Below, in pieces: positions 58,231 to 64,000 of a stretch of 64,000 nucleotides of DNA. The first letter of the stretch is position 1. Each line of letters starts with the position of its first letter. Made by a program: the position numbers and the translations under genes. This stretch comes from Cliona cf. orientalis (lineage: Eukaryota > Porifera > Demospongiae > Clionaida > Clionaidae). The stretch is from NCBI GenBank assembly GCA_963930775.1, contig OZ005695.1, positions 2,790,001 to 2,854,000 of the forward strand, given 5' to 3'. Under the pieces are notes generated by a model. The model made no database searches. It was not told the origin of the DNA and was given only the letters and a program-made list of their open reading frames with translations.

Positions 58231-58461
58231 ACTCCTTTTATCAGGAAAGCACTTCATGTCCCCTCGACATCCTGGACACTTGCTGGAGTGCTTTTTGAGC
58301 TAATCAATGCATATCTCACAGAAGATCTTCCCACAGCAGGTAGACTGTTGAGGATCTCTGGCTATCAGTAGACAGATCAGGCAAAGAAGCTCGTTAGGTA
58401 CTGGATCCACGAGCTTATGATCATAGACCTTTTCTTTAGCATTTGGAGCGGTTGATGCCAT
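58231..58461 (-). pseudogene. TRAF-type RING finger exon with an in-frame stop
   Basis: From ATG at 58461 (minus): MASTAPNAKEKV, then LLCLICLLIARDPQQSTCCG, KIFCEICID and CPGCRGD, a C3HC4 RING of the kind opening invertebrate TRAF-like proteins. A TAG falls just after FCEICID where a Gln codon would be expected. A good splice donor follows at about 58231. No TRAF zinc fingers or MATH domain were found to the left, so this is a broken or orphaned first exon. Confidence 0.65.
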
Positions 58462-59386
58462 CTCGTCTCGTGCGCCCGGACAGTCTTACCCCTGTCACTC
58501 ATATTATCATGCATGCTATGGTATGGTGATGCTCATCCAACACTCTTAGTTCAAAACTCATTATGCAGATAGTACCTAGACCCTCTCTCGCATTAATTTT
58601 TGTAAAGCTCACCAACTTAACAGCCAGCGAGAGAGAGTTTAGCTGGCTAGACTAAGTGGTTCATGTATGAATTGTTTAAAAGCGATATATATTGTACATG
58701 TAACTTAATTATTAGTGTTGCAGCTGCAAGGGGGGTGAATAATAATTAGCACCTTCAGTGGATGTCACATTCAGAATGTGCACTCTACACTGCATTTTGG
58801 TGCTAACACAGCGCCACATTTTATCTAATTCTGTGGCTGTAAGGGCTAAATTAGTATGGTACCAACATTATATTGGAACACCTATGCTGTATGTAATGAC
58901 CAGCACAACGAAGTTTCTATAGTTGATCACTAATAATTTGGTTATAGCCAGATTAATTGTTTATAAGTCATGCAGAAAACTTCTAGATCTGTAAGATAAA
59001 CAATAAATAGTTGCAGGAAGGAAATTCAGTGCATAGAACCACCCTCTCTGTCTATAGAACTAAGAAAATCACCGCTATGGCTCACCTTCACCTTTAATAG
59101 CGTTCAAACAGATCAATTGGACTGATAGGAGTGATCATGCGACACGACCGAAGTTAAGTAGGCGTGGTTTCAAAATTTTCGCGCGCGCTTCGCCCCTTCA
59201 GGAAATCCTGGATCCCGCCACTGGTTGGATCTCATGGAGTCTAGCTACATCCTGTGACATCAGGTATAAATTTCTAGAATCAAGCTAGATTTGGTACTGT
59301 CAAAGTCCTCATATGGACGGTCATTCATGTGGTGAATTTGAAGTTCAAGCCAAGATCAGTACAATTTTTGCATTCGGACTCCTGAT
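58462..59386. other. No gene recognised
   Basis: Intergenic between the minus-strand RING exon and the plus-strand borosin-type gene. A possible element end (atcccgccactgg) is near 59211-59223. Confidence 0.45.
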
Positions 59387-59509
59387 ATATATACTGCAGT
59401 CTAAAGGACGTCGCTCCATTCACCAGCCATCAAAGGTGTGTATTTAACTAGCTCTTGTTAGCTGATGATTATTCTATAATGTTTGTCTTGTTTCTTCAAA
59501 GGACATAAG
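59387..59509 (+). promoter_or_regulatory. Candidate promoter and 5' UTR intron of the borosin-type gene
   Basis: A TATA-like run (atatatata) begins near 59387, about 120 bases before the ATG. A plausible 5' UTR intron runs from GTGTGT at 59436 to TTTCTTCAAAG ending at 59501, leaving an eight-base leader before the start codon. Inferred from sequence only. Confidence 0.4.
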
Positions 59510-62500
59510 ATGACTGAATCAAAAACATTGACCACTTCTGAAGCTCAGCGTGAAGATGAATGGAATCAGTTGACTACGCTTATAGCTGAAGATGCAATAA
59601 AGCATGGTCAGTACACAAGGAGCTAGCCACAGTGGTTAAATAATTAACTATATTTATTAGCACTTATGTACAAGCATGCACTTGAGGACTAATCGTAGCT
59701 AGTTATGTACATTAATTTTTTTTCTTTAACTGCATGCAGACTACTTTGAAGCTAAACACAGCTTCCAGGAAAATGGTGGCAAACTGATTGTGATTGGATC
59801 AGGAATACGCTGTGTTGGCCAATTCACATTGGAGTCTCATGCTCATATCAAGAAAGCTGATAAGGTTCTGTATGTCATTTCCGACCCTGTTACTGAAGCC
59901 TATGTTCGAGAGCTCCGCCCTGATGCCTTGGATCTCTATGTCCTCTATGGCAATGACAAACGTCGTCACATTACCTACACTCAAATGGCTGAAGCATGTC
60001 TCTATTTTGCTAGGAAGGGAAACTACACTGTCGCCATCTTCTATGGTCATCCTGGTGTATTTTGCTGGCCAGTTCACAGAATGCTCCGTGTGGCCAAGAT
60101 GCAAGGTTTGTAAAAATTAATATTCTTAATTTGCAGGCATACAGTGCATGTGCTATCAAATAAAAGACTGTAATCTCAGATCTACACAAGCTAGTGTACA
60201 TGTATACACCTTTGTATGGTTGTATCCTATAACATCCCCCCCCCCCCCCTCATTCTAGTTCACAATGGAGATGCCAGACAAGTGCTTGGGTTGTCAGTGC
60301 CTCCAAGTTGCTCTCCTATCTTTCAGTATAAATCTTCCCATTAATTTTTTCAGTATTTGCAAGCAGTTTCTTATATTAAAAGAGTTCCATGTATGATGTA
60401 GCTATGCGGAGTCTTACGGAGTGAACATGAATTAAGGTCAATGCTGGGCTTGAAACAAACAGGCTAGATAAACTTGCGTGTACGTTTAAACAAACGTGCG
60501 TGTACGTGTGACGACCTATTCCGGTCACGTATGAGTTTACCGCATTTTCTCGTTATTAGACACATTTCGCTTATTACCGGTATTCGTTATTAAATGATAC
60601 CGCTAACGCGCATGCGTTCTTGATGTAGCTATTTTTAGTTCGACGCATCTCGCTGTTAGGCGCACTTCACTATTAAGCGCAGGTTTTCTTCCGATGGAGA
60701 TATAAGCGCATGCGCTAAATAGCGGGAAAATACGGTATGCCGTTCGTGCGCTCGCTCAGATCAGTGGTCGAGCTTTTCACAGTACACGGGCACGCAGAAT
60801 GGGTCAAAATATGACATTTGACGGCGGGAAATTTTGATTCACACCTCTTTGAAGTATTCCCATAATAATACCGTACCCTCGCGAAAGAGGGCCCACTACG
60901 GAATGTCGGCCCACCCCTCACTTTGGGCTCAATTTCCTGCTAAGGTCTAGTGTTTACTCGAATATGCGCCCATGCGTAGCTGCCCTTGAAAGCGCAGCTC
61001 AAATGCATGAAATTGCTGGACTGTACTTCGAATAATCTATATAAAATCGATAAATAACGTGCTAAACAGCCGTAAAACTAACTTTATGCCACGTTTCAGC
61101 ACAAATGAACGATCGTACACAGCTAGCGATCGTAGCCACGCCCACTGAATACGGCTGCACTCAACGACACACGGTGAAGTATCGCGGCCGCCCTTGCTCT
61201 GGATTGGTAACCGTGCTTGAATAAGGCTGAAATCAATAGTAGCCGCTGCTACTATTCAAATTATGAAGCTAGCGTGAGTAACTTACCTGGGCGCTCTTTC
61301 GAGTATAAACGCGATACATATCTCGAATATCGGCCCACCCCCCCAATTTTGGCCCAATGTAAGGTGCACCGCCCATGGGCCCTCTTTCGCGAGGGTACGG
61401 TATACACAGGGAAGCCATGCATTTGCAATGTTTCCCGCCCACGCGCTGCGTGACGGGCACACATAAACGTGACGACCTTTAGACCAATTTGGTCAAAATG
61501 GTACTGTCTAGTCTGGCTCTTCTAAGCATCCAGATCAACTATGTGGTGGTTTCCGGACAATTTTTTACCCCGCGCGCATGCGCAAGGGGTAAAACAATCG
61601 TCGTTGTCGGCACGAAAATCGCCAGATCTTGAGTTCTAGGCGTCTGTACGTGCTGTAATCACAACCAATCGGTACGTATCGTTGAAAAATTGGTTTCTAT
61701 GCGCTTAGAATTGCTGAAAATGGCTTTAAATACTAGTGCTGCATTTTCTGTTCAGCATGCCTGTGATTTATCGACCACACATACGACTGCGCATGGTCAA
61801 GCTCAGTGTTGGAAAGGGTCGCCAAGTCATAAAACAGCTATGCCGCAGAGTGTTGCAATACTACGCTACTGCAGAGCGCGCGGGGTATGTGCTCTACAGA
61901 GCTCTAGTTTATTCTGCTTAGTGTGCGGTCTCCTTGAAAAAAAAAACAGGAAGTTGAAAGAGTAGCAGCCCAAGTGTGATTTTCACAATAAATCCATGAT
62001 TACGGTGGAATCAGCTGTTATATATCCCAGGCTTAGTGACTATACTTGAAAGTTTTGTGCTATCAGCAGCAATGATAGTGTTCGTGACAAGCTATTAACT
62101 AAGTGAACTTGCTCACGGTATTCGAACAGAGGGATCTTTCACATCATTATACCAAGATATTGCTTGTAAGACGAGGCACAATAAGGCCAGCATACTTTGA
62201 AGGAAAAAATAATTACTAGTTCTCTTATTGCTAAGTGTGGAAGCCAGTTTGAGTGGTGTCATCAAAACCGCTACTAGCGTGAAGCCTTGTGCTTCATTAT
62301 TCCCATAGGAGTTGCTGCCTCAACATGACCTCATGACCTCTGAACTAAACCTTGCTGTTTTTATCATAATCAGCTGAGCACCTAGCTTGAAAGTGTCCAG
62401 TATATTATATAGCTAGAATAACTATGAAGAGTTTGGAGGAGATTTAGGTCAGGTTTTATGAAGATAAGCTTAGCTAGTCTTCATCAAGGCTATTGATGGT

Positions 62501-63997
62501 GTTGCTAGATAGCTAGTTGAATCATGAGTTGATTACTAGCTAGTTGATGTATAGACTTTGTACCTCAACTGTCGCAGTGCTAGCTGATGATATAGAGATT
62601 ACTTTAGATATCAACTAGCTACAACTAACTAGCTTCTTCATACTGTACAGCTAGCAGGTATTAATTACAGTTCTTTTCACGAAATACATGGGTGCTAAAA
62701 TTCACATGTATGTAAGCAGATTGAGCTGCTGTCAAAATTCGTCTTTATGCTAATATAAAATGCACTTGCATATATTATTTGCAAATGATGACCATCACCC
62801 AAAGAATTACCGTGTTTGTTAATGGGATGCAAGCTAAAAAAATAATTACGATTTTAAAATTTGCGCGATATTCTGGTAAAGGTCGTCACACGCTCCATTA
62901 AGATACCGGGTACACTATGAAAAATCCTAGAACGCGAATTTTCTTGCGCTAATTAGATCATGCGTTTTTTATTTGTTACCAGTCGTGATAGGTACAATGT
63001 AGGGTCTGTCAGATCTGTTAAATAAGACATTAATTTGGCATGGCCATGCTCAAGAAATTCAATTGTTTCTATAGGAATACCTGCACAAATGCTACCTGGA
63101 ATCTCAGCAGAGGATTGCTTACTTGCCGATCTGGGAATAGATCCTTCACACAATGGGTTACAGTCTTTAGAAGCCACTGATCTTCTTATTCGAGATCGTC
63201 AATTGCTGACTGACTCCAATATCATCATTTGGCAGGTGGGATGTGTGGGTGAAGTTGGCTTCAACTTCAAAGGTTATAGCAACCGATTCCTTGGAGTGTT
63301 GATTAACAAGCTTCAGCAAGTGTATGGAAAAGATTACGAAATCATTCACTACATTGGAGCTCACTACTCCATTTATGAACCAGTGACCGAGCGCATACCA
63401 CTGAGTGACTTTCACAAACCTGAAGTCTCCAAGAAGGTGACGGGTATCTCAACCTTTTTTGTCCCACCCAAAGAGGTTCGCCCTGTGAAGAAAGATGTTT
63501 GTGAATTGCTACAGATTACTGCAGATGAGCAAGCAACAAAGCCACGGCCAATGCCTACCGAAGATAAAAGCCATCAGTATGCTAAGCCACAAAAAGATGC
63601 TGTAAGCGAGTTGAGTGACTGGAAGGTTCCCCGAGATTATGTGCATGTACAACCCACAATGGCTGCCCGGTACCTAGCCAGAATGAGCACTGATCCTGAA
63701 GCCCTGGAGAAGCATAAGCAAGATCCCTCAGCAGCAATGAACAGATTTGGGCTCTCCAGCCGTGAAAATCAGCTCATCAAGAATCGGAAAGCATTTGTGG
63801 CGGTCAAGTCAAGTGATGGTGGCACTGGTGGCACTGGTGGCACTGGTGGCCCTGGTGGCCCTGGTGACACTGGTGGCACTCCTGTGACTACAGATGTCAC
63901 TACTGAAGAAGCAGTGGTTGATGCAGTCGAAGAAGTTGTAATAGTAATTGCTGCAAAGAAGGAGTCAGTTGTTCCAGGGACAATTCCTTACGTTTAG
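59510..63997 (+). CDS. Borosin-type fused peptide alpha-N-methyltransferase/precursor, three exons
   Basis: Exons 59510-59606, 59740-60105 and 63075-63997 join in phase to 461 residues. Residues 47-290 are a tetrapyrrole-methylase-fold SAM methyltransferase with LIVIGSG (48-54), SDPVTEA (80-86), Y99/Y102, R108 and Y112 in a KRRHITYTQM block, FYGHPGVF (133-140) and LPGISAEDCLLADLGIDPS. These align residue for residue with the fungal omphalotin enzyme OphMA, including its Arg/Tyr active-site set. Next come a clasp-like helical region (about 300-395), a Gly/Thr/Pro linker (402-424) and a hydrophobic tail (442-448) ending 13 residues before the stop. OphMA is 417 residues with the same order and methylates its own C-terminal backbone amides. 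Self-methylation and any processing here are inference. Intron 2 (2,969 bp) is full of MITEs. Confidence 0.93.
60538..60737. mobile_element. MITE with TACCGCATTTTCTCG-type ends in borosin intron 2
   Basis: The left TACCGCATTTTCTCGTTATT pairs loosely with the right (TAGCGGGAAAATACGGTA). Internal gttat and cgcatgcg units are inverted. Member of the TACCGTA group with a diverged left end. Confidence 0.6.
60869..61402. mobile_element. MITE with TACCGTACCCTCGCGAAAGA ends in borosin intron 2
   Basis: The left TACCGTACCCTCGCGAAAGA is a perfect inverse of the right end (TCTTTCGCGAGGGTACGGTA), and cgccca-type subterminal pieces also pair. It is inserted into an older repeat (60786-61560) whose uninterrupted relative is at about 28720-28990. 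Confidence 0.85.
61560..61915. repeat. Dispersed noncoding repeat (copy 2 of 15180-15665)
   Basis: Shares cacgaaaatcgccagatct, gcattttctgttcagcatgc and gagcgcgcggggtatgtgct with the copy at 15.3 kb. Located in borosin intron 2, showing that this gene resides in the same genome as the rest of the window. Confidence 0.75.
61916..63074. other. Rest of borosin intron 2, no gene
   Basis: Near 62875-62970, ttctggtaaaggtcgtca and tagatcatgcgtt recur from about 4878-4960. The intron ends with TTTCTATAG at 63066-63074. Confidence 0.6.
63815..63883 (+). repeat. GGTGGCACT minisatellite encoding the Gly/Thr linker
   Basis: In-frame repeats of ggtggcact and ggtggccct encode residues 402-424 between the clasp-like region and the presumed core. 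Such a repeat can change copy number without breaking frame. Confidence 0.85.
63905..63994 (+). other. Presumed core and follower segment of the borosin precursor
   Basis: Encodes residues 432-461: an acidic lead-in, a beta-branched hydrophobic stretch (EEVVIVIAAKK, 440-450) and a short C-terminal follower. In OphMA the methylated core is likewise a Val/Ile/Gly-rich string just before a short follower. Exact methylated positions cannot be read from DNA. Confidence 0.65.
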
Positions 63998-64000
63998 CAA

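Noticed and set aside
59510..63997. Borosin-type gene as a simple porphyrin/corrin methylase or diphthine synthase
   Set aside because: The KRRHITYTQM and FYGHPGVF blocks, the clasp-like extension and the hydrophobic tail match fused borosin enzymes rather than single-domain cobalamin or diphthine enzymes.

Overview
The window is eukaryotic and almost certainly from an invertebrate metazoan, most likely a sponge (inference). It has spliced genes with GT-AG introns, an RNF213-like gene, a TRAF-type RING exon and very many DNA transposons (Tc1/mariner, pogo/Tigger, Kolobok-like, ISL2EU-like, numerous MITEs) plus a truncated LINE. No bacterial operon structure, rRNA, tRNA or CRISPR array was seen.

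Layout. 1-300: 3' end of a BEN-like gene. 400-2,700: decayed Tc1 transposase broken by MITEs. 3,200-10,500: nested MITEs without a recognisable gene. 10,580-14,744: ISL2EU-like transposon with a THAP/DDE transposase and a YqaJ/SWIM nuclease gene. 16,033-28,063 (minus): N-terminal exons of an RNF213-like gene whose first intron holds a pogo-type element (18,008-21,049) and a Kolobok-like element (22,691-26,852). 28,350-33,300: repeats. 33,364-37,692: a secreted VioB/RebD-like protein whose coding exon is split by a 1-kb TTAA element. 38,920-45,477: a complete seven-exon 2-oxoglutarate/Fe(II) oxygenase. 47,690-50,754: an unclassified transposon-like gene with a late frameshift. 50,800-57,240: foldback, long tandem repeats and a LINE fragment. 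58,231-58,461: TRAF-like RING exon with a stop. 59,510-63,997: a three-exon fused borosin-type peptide alpha-N-methyltransferase.

The most exciting feature is the last gene. It matches the fungal OphMA/borosin architecture: a tetrapyrrole-methylase-fold N-methyltransferase, a clasp-like region, a Gly/Thr linker and a short beta-branched hydrophobic C-terminal segment that looks like the self-methylated core peptide. Its introns carry the same MITE families as the rest of the window, which argues against contamination. A VioB-like enzyme and an isopenicillin-N-synthase-like oxygenase lie within about 26 kb. Whether the three act together is unknown, but the window holds an unusual density of genes resembling microbial or fungal natural-product enzymes for an animal genome.
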